A stretch of DNA of 64,000 bases, taken from contig NKYR01000002.1 in assembly GCA_003184365.1 (NCBI GenBank), positions 434,976 to 498,975 on the forward strand, written 5' to 3'. Below are positions 23,936-33,597 of the stretch, piece by piece (within the stretch, counting starts at the first letter, position 1; the number at the start of each line of letters is the position of its first letter). The translations under genes and the position numbers were made by a program. The notes below the pieces were generated by a model. That model was not told where the DNA came from. It did no database searches and saw only the letters and a list, made by a program, of their open reading frames with translations. The stretch comes from Evernia prunastri (lineage: Eukaryota > Ascomycota > Lecanoromycetes > Lecanorales > Parmeliaceae).

Positions 23936-25785
23936 TCACCCAGACGACGTTGGTGAAGGCGAATCCTCTAGATATAGTAGAGAATGCCATCCGCCTTCCA
24001 CCTTATGGCGCCAAGGAACTCTTGTACTAATATCTTTATACGCCTCGCACTCATAATCGATCTCCTCCTCTGTCCGGTCACCCGTACAATCTTGCACCCA
24101 GGTCGCTCTCGCGACTATCCTGAAATCATCTTCCGCATACTCGTGCAGATAAACCGCTTCTAGGACGCGAGAATCTTCGCCAACTGTGATGAGCAAGGGC
24201 ACCATTTCGAAACGACCTACACCATCAGCGGCGTTGGCCTGGAAATGCGATTGCACTTGCGACATGATGTCCAATACATTGGCGAAGGTGTGCCCGGGAT
24301 ATAATCCCTGCGGGCCAATTTGTTTCAGTTTCGTGATGGTCCATTGTCGCCATGCTTCCGGAATAGCTCGCCGGCCACCCCAGTAGAGTAAGGGTAAGAG
24401 CGCATGGTCGACGAGCTTCCTAGGGTGGGGGTTTTCCCGGTCGAGTGGAGGGTACAGGAATTCCGCTATACGGAGATTTGCATAGACATAGTAGTACATT
24501 GCGGATTTGTAACGTACGGGATCGACCTCGGCGTGGTAAAGAAGCGAGGAAGTGCAGGCCATATAGGTATTATATGTGGCGACATTCATAGCTGCCACGG
24601 AGGATTTGAAGTGGAGAGGTGTAGGCGGCAAGGGAAATTGCTCATCCGCTGGAGGGATTCCATCCGAAAGGTTAGAAGGTGGCGATGGGGTATCGTCCGA
24701 GGAGACAAAGGATGAGAAGGTTCTGGTTGATCGAGCCTTCCACGCTCTCAGGTCCGCCTGAAATTGCAAGATCCTACTGCTATCCGACACGCCTGCCGAG
24801 CCATACCAAGGGCCCCAAATTATCCTATCTGACTTATTAAAACTTGAAATGAGTCTGAGTAATTCGTCCCTCTCACTACATTTGGTCTCTAAGACCTCAG
24901 GTGGGGGCTGTATTACTGATTTCACCTCGTCCTTTAGGTCACTCGGCGGCGCACTCTCTATCAGACGCTCCCTTGTCGTGTCTTGGATAGAAGTCTGGGC
25001 ATAAGGTACGAGGACTTGAGCCTGAAAGTCCAGACTCACAATAGAACGGAGTAGGGAATGGATTTGATAATTGTCTAGATGAGATTGGTTGCGGACGTGG
25101 GCTTCGAATACTTGGATAGCGGCCCAGAGGTTCCGGAACAAGCCGACGGAGCCCCCAATGAAGCACTGGAAACGTTAGCGTGAAGGTTCTTCCGAAGCTA
25201 AATTGGCACTAGTGATATACCGCGTACCTCAAAGTAAGAGAAGAGCGTCAGGGTAGCTAGCACTTGGATCGGCTTCAAGGCACTTGCGTTACTGTCCCTC
25301 GACAACAGCTTGATAGCCTGCTGATAATTCTGCAACGCGAACGTCCTCAGCGCTGCTGGAGAAGGTCGCCCACGGCTGGCGTCATTAGACGTTTTATGCA
25401 TCGCTGCGAGCGAGATCATAGCGTGGTAGACATAATCAGTAGACCAAGTCATCTTTGCAACGTCCTCTCGCCAGAATTGCTGACGGGTACCGCCGCTGAT
25501 TGCATAGACTGTTTGCGTGATGAATTGGTGATAAAATGGCAGGGCGACGTTTCCCGCGTTCAGCAGGGTATCATTGCCTACATCGAGAGGACTCGCAGAG
25601 TACGTAGACAGCCTCCTTTCGAGCATTTTCTCTGGAATGTTGACACATAATATCTTTTTGGCGGGGTAGCCTTCGCAGTGGACGTTGGCCGACTTGCATC
25701 GTTGGCATTCTGGTTTCGCTTCGTCGCATTTGACGCGCCGTTTACGACAAGAGAAGCAGCCGGTCTTTGCTCGTTTTTGTGGCAT
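23936..25785 (-). CDS. Zn2Cys6 transcription factor
   Basis: Two exons, 25785-25228 and 25165-23936, give 595 residues in one frame. The binuclear zinc cluster is at residues about 10-37: CFSCRKRRVKC, a six-residue linker, then CQRCKSANVHCEG, the canonical C-x2-C-x6-C-x6-C-x2-C-x6-C spacing. The rest is the fungal-specific middle homology type, mostly helical (YHQFITQTVYAISGG, MISLAAMHKT, ATLTLFSYFEV and later LLPLLYWGGRRAIPEAWRQW). It acts in the nucleus on CGG-type sites. I use the ATG at 25785 (MPQKRAKTG); the frame also opens upstream from a TTG. Its position beside terpenoid-type genes makes it a candidate pathway regulator, but this is inference, since such factors are common elsewhere. 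Confidence 0.9.
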
Positions 25786-26484
25786 GATAATATATGTTCC
25801 AAGGAAGGGATTGTTCAATTACAGGGATGCGTACTGGGATGTCCTGGGTTCAACACGGTACATGTACGAGTAACTCCGGCCGGGTTGGTTTCGATTGGCC
25901 GGTAAGCTTTAAGGCGGGCAAATTGAGAGGGTCGCTAATGATCAACTGCAAGGAAAAGGATGATTGGTATAATGATCGATTGAGGGAGCAATCAAATGTG
26001 ATGGATACTGGGATGGTTGGACGTTGGAAGTATCGATGCCAGCCATGTAAGATACGCTAGTGTTATCCCTGCATTGGCGAGATAGGCGACGCTAGTGGGA
26101 GGCACGCGTCATTCGCCAAGCTGCCCTTAGCCTTTCAGTGTCATTTCGTTTAAGGTATTATGTAATGACTATGTACACCTGGCAACAGTGAGTTTCGCTC
26201 GTGTATCTCGTGTATCTCGTATGGCTCGCGCCGACTGGAATTTCCCCTTGATGCGACATGATCGATCTCGGATCTGGCCGAATGTTGGTTGGTATTCATC
26301 AATCTCTTGCATTCAGCCGGCCCGCCAACGAACTTAACCTGACTTACCTAGTCTTAACTCAATCCAAAAAGCTTAAGGGTTGAGATACAATATCCATAAT
26401 CCATCGACCTTTTGCGGACCAGCTCCCCTCTCCCTTCCCACGATCCCCAACTCGACTCTCCCCCCTTCCCCAATCCTTCAAACC
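25786..26484. other. Divergent intergenic region
   Basis: Promoter region for the Zn2Cys6 gene (leftward) and the GFA-like gene (rightward). A short tandem of TCTCGTGTA-like units is at about 26195-26220. No gene is supported. Confidence 0.45.
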
Positions 26485-26931
26485 ATGGGCTCCACCCGCG
26501 ACCCCCAACTCACCGGCCGCTGCCAATGCGGCCAAATCACCTACGCCGTAACCTCAAAACCGCACTCCCTAAACGTCTGCCACTGCCACGAATGCCAGCG
26601 GCAATCCGGCTCCGCCTTCGCTCTCACCCTCGTCGTCCCCTCGTCCGGCGTGCACCTATCGCCCTCGTCCCAAGCTCACATCGGCCGCTTCGAGCGGAAA
26701 AGCGACTCCGGCGGCGTGCGCGGCGGCATCTTCTGCACGGGCTGCGGCGTCCGGATCTACCACCACAACCCGGAGGCGCCGCAGTGGATCAGCGTCAAGG
26801 CGGGGACGCTGAACCAGAAGGTCGATTTCGGCGCCGCGACGCACATTTGGACGAAGCGGAAATTGGAGGGCGTGAAGGTGCCGGCGGGGGTCGAGGCGTG
26901 GGAGGAAGAGCCGGATGATGGGGTCGTGTAG
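26485..26931 (+). CDS. GFA/CENP-V-family zinc protein
   Basis: A single-exon gene of 148 residues. The family binds zinc with conserved cysteines, all visible here: GRCQCGQITY, then CHCHECQRQSGSAF, then FCTGCGVRIYHH. The C-terminal WISVKAGTLNQ segment is also typical. The family is named for bacterial glutathione-dependent formaldehyde-activating enzyme; in fungi most members are of unknown function. I chose the ATG at 26485 because the homologous domain begins about ten residues later; the open frame extends to a non-conserved upstream ATG at 26380. The gene is very GC-rich compared with its flanks, so several overlapping frames also stay open. Confidence 0.87.
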   Translation: MGSTRDPQLTGRCQCGQITYAVTSKPHSLNVCHCHECQRQSGSAFALTLVVPSSGVHLSPSSQAHIGRFERKSDSGGVRGGIFCTGCGVRIYHHNPEAPQWISVKAGTLNQKVDFGAATHIWTKRKLEGVKVPAGVEAWEEEPDDGVV

Positions 26932-27332
26932 TATGGGTGCTGGGATCGGTTTGGAAGTCTAGGTTTGGTAGATGACTTTACGAGTGAAGATGCCAGGGAC
27001 GATGAAGCCCGTGCGAACATTGGCTCTGAGGAAGTATCATTCTAGCGGCATTTCGTGATGGCTGTTTGGAACAGTAGTCAAAGGTGACGATGAAGAGCTT
27101 AGGAAAACGGGCGAAAAATTGTATACTATTAAGAGAATGGCAAACAGCCCTACGATATTAGTGGCTTGGCACGGCAAACACTTCTGTAGCTAAGTGTACA
27201 CACTCCTCAGTCCACTCAATCTCAGTGCATTCATCGACATACTGATGCCACGGTGGGGTGGCGCCTGGTGCGTTGTTTATCTTGGACCTCCAACATTATT
27301 GATGAGACAGGTTCCCCTCCAGCCCTTCCACA
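26932..27332. other. Convergent intergenic spacer
   Basis: Between the GFA-like and glycosyltransferase stop codons. Nothing is recognised. Confidence 0.45.
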
Positions 27333-28725
27333 TCACAATTCAGTCCTCCCCTCATCGAACCACATCCCCATCTCACCCATCTCCCTCCGAATCACCTCCT
27401 CCTCCCCGCCCCTCCCCTCCGCCTCCTTCCCCTCGATCATATTCTGCACGTTCGCCCTGACGCCGAAGACCAGATTCCGCGCCCCCGGCGCCCCCTTCTT
27501 CTTCTGCCGGTCCTTCCGCGGCTTGTCCGGGTGGTACTCGATGTCGTTCTGCACGGAGGCGGTGTAGAAGAGGCCAGGGTAGGGGACCACACACGCGAAG
27601 TCGATCTCGCCCTTGCTGCCGCGCTTGCAGAGGCGGGAGTGGCCGACGTCGACGGGGTCGTTGAAGTGGGAGTAGGAGAGGTGGTAGAGGAGTTTTTCTA
27701 AAACGCGCAGGTTTGCGGAGTCAGCCACTAGCGCATCTCGAGGAATGGATCCGAGCTGTGAGACAGGTCTCCGGAGTAGAAAGTCTCGGTATTCCCAAGA
27801 CATATCTCGTCGCTCAAGTTCAGTACCGCTTGGGAAGGATCAGCTCCGAAAGGTACTTACGGGCACCGGTGTAAGAAAGTGCGTAGGCGTAGGAACACAT
27901 GCCGCCGGCGGAGCGGTATATCACGCGGGTCGTGCGGTTGTGAGGGAGGTCGTAGGTTAGGGTTGGTTCGGGGTTCCACAGATGCCAGCGGTGACCGGCC
28001 GGACGCACGGTGGTGTCGTTGGCGATGATGAAGCGCGAAAATGGCTGTGTGGGTCTGCTTTGCGCGCAGTGGCCGAGCCAAAGCATGTCCCAGCCGTCGC
28101 CATAAGGGGACAGAGGCTCCGAGGAGGTGGGCGCGTCGAGGAGGTGTCGGCTCCCGAGGGCGAATTGAGTAAGTTGGGTTTTCAGAGAGACGTCCCAATC
28201 GGCGTCGTCTTCAAGGATTAAAGCGGATGAAAGGTTGTTGTCGAGGATCGCGGCAGCAGCATTGATATGAGCGCGCCAGCAACCGGTTATACTGGCGGCT
28301 CTCTCTCCTTCTTTGTAAAAGCCTGGCCAAGCGACATGAGGAATCTCTCTGCCGTCTACGCCTGGAGTTATGGAGTATGAGATGTTGGTGATGGAGGTGA
28401 GAAGGCGAAGGGAATCGAGTTTGTCGGTTCGGCTGGGCATGTGTATAAAGTAGACGTGGCCGAAGCCGAGTGTATTGTTATGGATTGCTTGTATGCTTTT
28501 TTGAGAAAGGACATGCGCAAGCTTGGAGCCCGTCGAAGGACCTGAATTTGAGGATGATGATGATAACGAGGACGAGGGAAAGAGGCGATCTCCTTGAAGG
28601 CGCAAGCATAAAGCCAGTATCGCGCAAAGAGCAATGATCAATAAAGGTTTTATCATCTTTTTGTGACGCTGAGAATCGGTCATAAACACGGTGTTCATTC
28701 TTTCAAACATGGTGCGCGGATACAT
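27333..28725 (-). CDS. Glycosyltransferase family 25-like type II membrane protein
   Basis: Two exons, 28725-27861 and 27697-27333, with a 163-bp intron (donor GTAAGT, acceptor TTAG) that joins YTGA to QKLLYHLS in phase, for 409 residues. The N-terminus is cytosolic and basic, followed by one signal-anchor helix (IKPLLIIALCAILALCL) and a Ser-rich stem, as in Golgi enzymes. The catalytic part shows VYFIHMPSRTDKLDSL (GT25 start), GCWRAHI, ALILEDDADWD (the acidic metal-binding motif), DMLWLGHC and FNDPVDVG. Fungal GT25-like proteins are thought to transfer galactose or a related sugar, but acceptors are unknown. The C-terminus is charged and low-complexity. I use the ATG at 28725. It is not obviously part of the adjacent pathway. 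Confidence 0.85.
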
Positions 28726-29810
28726 TTGGAGCAAAGCCAAAGATTACTTGCAAAAGGACCGAACCAGCGTCGAGGAAGGAGTAGAGGGAACAGAGATCTG
28801 CTGTGGCGTGGCACGTTGGAGGTTGCATGGACAATGTGTGCGCTCGCAGTGTCCATGTAAGTGGCAGACCCCATACGATATAGATCTTCTCGTCTGCGCA
28901 CGATTGGCCTGACATGCGTGTGCGAAGATCGCCGTTACGGGACCGCGAGCCGTTGGCTGAGAATGGCTCCGAGATAAGGTAGGTACGAGAAGGGTCAAAG
29001 GGAGAAGGTGGTAGTATTTCAATTTAGATGCTGAGCAGCCAATGACAAGGAACACTTCCAATGCATGATAACATGCACGAGAAAGACTTGTCGGTGTTGG
29101 ATATTAGTATGGACTGGGTGATGTTGTCCTTTGAGATGGAAAATAGGCATCTGGCCTGTAAGTTTGTCCATGGCATTCCTGAAAGACCCATCTACCGTAT
29201 TACATTATTGTAATTCATCGTTAAAAGATCAAGGGCCAACCTAAGAGCTTCACGGGGTAAAATGTCCACAATCTATAGAGCTAGACGGATGTCTCAACAA
29301 GAAATAATAATAAATGTGTCAAATGAAAGATTGTGTCGAGGCTGTGTATGCAGGGCGAAGATGACCGACATGATCGAATACATATATTTGCTCCGGCTGC
29401 TCTTGCTTTGTCATGCAGTTCGTCAGTAGATGCATATATGTAGGGAATGGGTCCAATCATATAAGATCTGGGCCTAGATCTATCGCGAGGTGCATCATCT
29501 TCACGGGTCTCAGCTCGGCAGGGGTCAAAAATTTCTCGGCGGGGGTCAGCCTCGCATATGCTAGATGTATCCGGCTTTGATCTCTCATAAGATCACTGCA
29601 TATGTCGAGTGTATTCGCTTGATCTCCGATGAACTTTCGATTAATCGATATTTTTATCGTCACTTTATTTACTTAGTAAGATATATTTAAAAGAGCATAT
29701 TATCGAAAGCGAATAACGCTGAGATATTAAGAACTTAATATTTATATTTCTACTATAATATATACAGCGTATCTATCAAGCATAATAATAATAATTTTTA
29801 AATATATACG
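28726..29810. other. Intergenic region becoming AT-rich
   Basis: No gene is supported. From about 29640 the base composition drops sharply to AT-rich sequence, marking the edge of the repeat block. Confidence 0.5.
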
Positions 29811-30448
29811 CTTGATTGATTGATTGATTGTTTTATACGCCTATGCTAGCTACTTGATGTAAGCTAATGAGGGTAACATTAACGCTGAACCAGCTTTACG
29901 GCTGGGCGTTGAAGAAACCTGAGGGCGAACCTCTGGACAAAAACTTCAACTAAACAGTACGCTCTCCCTTCTGCTGTGCTCCTTAGGAGCCCTATTACAC
30001 CACCGCACATCTCTCTACTTCTTTGCGCCGACTCTTCTATTCTCTGACTTTTGTATCTCTGATCGCCCCCGCCTCTAGAGGCGGGTACGATCGCTTCTTC
30101 GTGCGCCCTTTTTGGGCTTAATGGTCTCCTCTACCCCGAGGGGTAGTCTTGACCGTTGGAGTTGTTCGCTGGCCAACTCGAAGCTGTTTAACCAGCCGGA
30201 GTTAACCATCCACCTTGCCGCTACCCGGATCCCTTTGGTCGTGGTCAGCATTGTCTGGAAGTCCCTGGTACCCGCCTCCGCAAGTAGCCGTGGTTTATCC
30301 TCCCGCGATCTCGGACAGAAGAGGAGGATATGCTTGACATCTTGTCTTCTCCATCCGCACCTGCAGTCGGGGTCGATACCTGGAACCCTTATCCTGTTGA
30401 GGAATGCGTTAAGCCCGATTTTGCCGCTTCTCATTTGGACAGCGACCG
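29811..30448 (-). mobile_element. Non-LTR retrotransposon 3' end, copy A
   Basis: Read on the minus strand, this is the end of a LINE-type element. The open frame 30434-30075 encodes MRSGKIGLNAFLNRIRVPG, CRCGW and HILLFCP, the C-x-C...H-x4-C motif and flanks typical of the RNase H/C-terminal domain, then a 3' UTR of about 245 bp and a tail of four CAAT units (29811-29830). Its 5' side stops abruptly at the N at 30449, beyond which only telomere repeats follow. As far as I can compare by eye it is identical to copy B over its whole length. Confidence 0.8.
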
Positions 30449-30449
30449 N
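30449..30449. other. Single-N gap between retroelement and telomere repeat
   Basis: The undetermined base sits exactly between element copy A and the CCCTAA array, so the adjacency of the two is not proven. Confidence 0.85.
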
Positions 30450-30592
30450 ACCCTAACCCTAACCCTAACCCTAACCCTAACCCTAACCCTAACCCTAACC
30501 CTAACCCTAACCCTAACCCTAACCCTAACCCTAACCCTAACCCTAACCCTAACCCTAACCCTAACCCTAACCCTAACCCTAACCCTAACCCT
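30450..30592 (+). repeat. Telomere-type repeat array (CCCTAA)n
   Basis: About 23.5 perfect CCCTAA units on the plus strand (TTAGGG on minus), with no variants seen. Perfect units suggest a true telomere or a recent insertion and not an ancient interstitial remnant. With CCCTAA on the plus strand, a real chromosome end would extend to the left and the chromosome body to the right. The array ends in ACTAGATATGCG and then single-copy-looking sequence. Confidence 0.95.
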
Positions 30593-30968
30593 ACTAGATA
30601 TGCGTCAATGTCATCGCGAGTGGCGAGTTCTGGCCTGCGTAGTGTGTAGAACAATTTATAAAGTTATTTTAATATTAATATTATTTTCTAATAGATAATA
30701 ATTATTAATTTTAGTTAAAGTATTATAGTTTAATCTTCGTCATAAAGTCGATAATATTTACTATTAATATATATTTTCTTATCTTTTAGACGATTAAATA
30801 AAACGAGATTAATTAAAAGATTTAAGATATATATTATATTTATTAGCTTAATAATATCTTTTCTTTTATACTCTTTAATCTTTATCGACGACGATAATAA
30901 ATCTTTCGTATATAGAAATTTACTTTATTCGTATATTTATTGTTAAATTGAACTTATTAATATAATCT
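30593..30968. other. Telomere-adjacent AT-rich sequence
   Basis: A short GC-balanced segment (to about 30650) is followed by about 310 bp of strongly AT-rich, TA-rich sequence of RIP-like appearance. No gene. Confidence 0.5.
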
Positions 30969-31810
30969 TTGATTGATTGATTGTTTTATACGCCTATGCT
31001 AGCTACTTGATGTAAGCTAATGAGGGTAACATTAACGCTGAACCAGCTTTACGGCTGGGCGTTGAAGAAACCTGAGGGCGAACCTCTGGACAAAAACTTC
31101 AACTAAACAGTACGCTCTCCCTTCTGCTGTGCTCCTTAGGAGCCCTATTACACCACCGCACATCTCTCTACTTCTTTGCGCCGACTCTTCTATTCTCTGA
31201 CTTTTGTATCTCTGATCGCCCCCGCCTCTAGAGGCGGGTACGATCGCTTCTTCGTGCGCCCTTTTTGGGCTTAATGGTCTCCTCTACCCCGAGGGGTAGT
31301 CTTGACCGTTGGAGTTGTTCGCTGGCCAACTCGAAGCTGTTTAACCAGCCGGAGTTAACCATCCACCTTGCCGCTACCCGGATCCCTTTGGTCGTGGTCA
31401 GCATTGTCTGGAAGTCCCTGGTACCCGCCTCCGCAAGTAGCCGTGGTTTATCCTCCCGCGATCTCGGACAGAAGAGGAGGATATGCTTGACATCTTGTCT
31501 TCTCCATCCGCACCTGCAGTCGGGGTCGATACCTGGAACCCTTATCCTGTTGAGGAATGCGTTAAGCCCGATTTTGCCGCTTCTCATTTGGACAGCGACC
31601 GAGCTCTCAGCCTTCCTCAGCATCTTGTGGTGGTCGACCCTGCCGTCATATAAGTTCCCTGCCTGGGCAGGGGTTCTCGTTGCGATAGGAATTCTTCGTT
31701 GATATTTTTCCCATTTCTTGGATCTCCGTTCTCGGAACCAGTCTTGTATTTTCCGTCCAATTACGTCAATGCTCTGATATTCCTCGACGTCCCTATATGG
31801 ATTAACCCAA
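30969..31810 (-). mobile_element. Non-LTR retrotransposon 3' end, copy B
   Basis: The same element as copy A, about 200 bp longer at the 5' side. The minus-strand frame from the gap to 31228 adds NPYRDVEEYQSIDVIGRKI and KKWEKYQRRIPIATRTPAQA before the shared C-terminal domain. The tail has three CAAT units (30969-30983), one fewer than copy A. It is cut at the N at 31811. Confidence 0.8.
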
Positions 31811-31998
31811 NCTGAGGGCGAACCTCTGGACAAAAACTTCAACTAAACAGTACGCTCTCCCTTCTGCTGTGCTCCTTAGGAGCCCTATTACACCACCGCA
31901 CATCTCTCTACTTCTTTGCGCCGCCTCTTCTATTCTCTGACTTTTGTATCTCTGATCGCCCCCGCCTCTAGAGGCGGGTACGATCGCTTCTTCGTGCG

Positions 31999-32019
31999 NN
32001 NNNNNNNNNNNNNNNNNNN
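31999..32019. other. Assembly gap (21 N) and neighbouring single Ns
   Basis: A gap of 21 N. Single Ns at 31811 and 32112 bound the same patchwork, so order and spacing of pieces in this kilobase are not reliable. Confidence 0.9.
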
Positions 32020-32111
32020 TTTTATTTTGTCAAGGAACGAGGCTAGGCTAGGACTACCACTTGGTATACTTGGTCTGGTAGGGTCAGGTCTATTTACAAG
32101 ACGAAAGACGA
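32020..32111 (+). repeat. Displaced copy of solo-LTR locus
   Basis: This 92-bp piece matches 33321-33412, including the host bases TTTTATTT left of the LTR start. Sharing the host flank shows it is the same locus duplicated by the assembly and not a second insertion. Confidence 0.8.
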
Positions 32112-32845
32112 NGCCCTTTTTGGGCTTAATGGTCTCCTCTACCCCGAGGGGTAGTCTTGACCGTTGGAGTTGTTCGCTGGCCAACTCGAAGCTGTTTAAC
32201 CAGCCGGAGTTAACCATCCACCTTGCCGCTACCCGGATCCCTTTGGTCGTGGTCAGCATTGTCTGGAAGTCCCTGGTACCCGCCTCCGCAAGTAGCCGTG
32301 GTTTATCCTCCCGCGATCTCGGACAGAAGAGGAGGATATGCTTGACATCTTGTCTTCTCCATCCGCACCTGCAGTCGGGGTCGATACCTGGAACCCTTAT
32401 CCTGTTGAGGAATGCGTTAAGCCCGATTTTGCCGCTTCTCATTTGGACAGCGACCGAGCTCTCAGCCTTCCTCAGCATCTTGTGGTGGTCGAACCTGCCG
32501 TCATATAAGTTCCCTGCCTGGGCAGGGGTTCTCGTTGCGATAGGAATTCTTCGTTGATATTTTTCCCATTTCTTGGATCTCCGTTCTCGGAACCAGTCTT
32601 GTATTTTCCGTCCAATTACGTCAATGCTCTGATATTCCTCGACGTCCCTATATGGATTAACCCAATTCTTCTTTCTTCTTGTGCTGGTGGCCGCTAGGTC
32701 CCAGCTTTTTTCTTTCAGGGCTTTAAGAGCCCAGGCCTCTTTCGTCACCGTAGGTGTAGGCCCTCGTTTCCTTTTCCTGCCTCTGCTACCCTGGAAGTAC
32801 CGGGCGATTCGCTCGTTGCCCTCTTTCGTGGCGGGGTGGGATAAA

Positions 32846-33329
32846 GATTATTAATAATCTTTCATTATTGAATATGTACTTAATAAGAGATGTCTATTCT
32901 CTATTTTCGTTTTGAGTTATATATATCTACAAGTCATTTTTGAAATAAATAACTCTCGTTCTATCAGCGATATCGAGAGCGAAATCTTTCTTATTCATAT
33001 TATATATATTCTTTTATCGAATATCGTACTTCTGAATAATGAATTCAATAAGCTCAAATTATTATAATAACTTCTTTAGATTATGAGTTGCAGCACGCTT
33101 CTAATTCAATAATTAATTGAATCGACTTTGTAAATCTAAGTATCTTTCAAGAAAGCTAGCTATTTATTTTTAATTAAGCGCTTAATAATCTTTCCTTTTC
33201 ACGAGCAATTCGATAATTATAAATCTAACTTAAAAAACTCTTGAAGATCAATCTCACTCTATCACTTATAGAATTTATTCTTTTAAGACTTTTTTCTCTA
33301 TAGCGCTCAGTCGCTGTAGATTTTTATTT
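32846..33329. other. AT-rich, RIP-like sequence
   Basis: Strongly AT-rich with many TA dinucleotides and no long open frame. It looks like repeat DNA degraded by repeat-induced point mutation. Confidence 0.6.
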
Positions 33330-33592
33330 TGTCAAGGAACGAGGCTAGGCTAGGACTACCACTTGGTATACTTGGTCTGGTAGGGTCAGGTCTATTTACA
33401 AGACGAAAGACGAAGAAGGAAAACAGGAAGTGGGCGACCAGCGCCCCTATATGAGAACAGATGACACGCTAGACTAGCTTATCGCATCTATCGCATAGAT
33501 GCTCGCATCCAACTGTTGGAATGAGGTCCTAGCGACCCTTGGCTGACTGGGCTAGATCGGGGCTAGGGTAGGGCTGACTTCACACCGTGACA
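33330..33592. mobile_element. Solo LTR (263 bp) with 5-bp target duplication
   Basis: The element begins TGTCA and ends TGACA, i.e. TG...CA with 5-bp inverted ends, and is flanked on both sides by TATTT (33325-33329 and 33593-33597). It is GC-rich inside AT-rich DNA. No internal retrotransposon sequence is attached, so it is a recombination-derived solo LTR. Orientation and superfamily (copia or gypsy) cannot be settled from the LTR alone. Confidence 0.85.
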
Positions 33593-33597
33593 TATTT

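Larger units (their letters stand above)
31812..32845 (-). mobile_element. Non-LTR retrotransposon 3' end, copy C (longest, with stitched insert)
   Basis: Two blocks of the same element, 31812-31998 and 32113-32845, are separated by N runs and a foreign piece (32020-32111). The outer part extends further 5' than the other copies and ends in frame with KEGNERIARYFQGSRGRKRK, which resembles the end of an RNase H domain (GNE-x-A). Beyond that the homology is lost in AT-rich sequence. The 3' UTR and tail are missing. A single-base difference from copy B is visible at about 31924. Confidence 0.75.
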
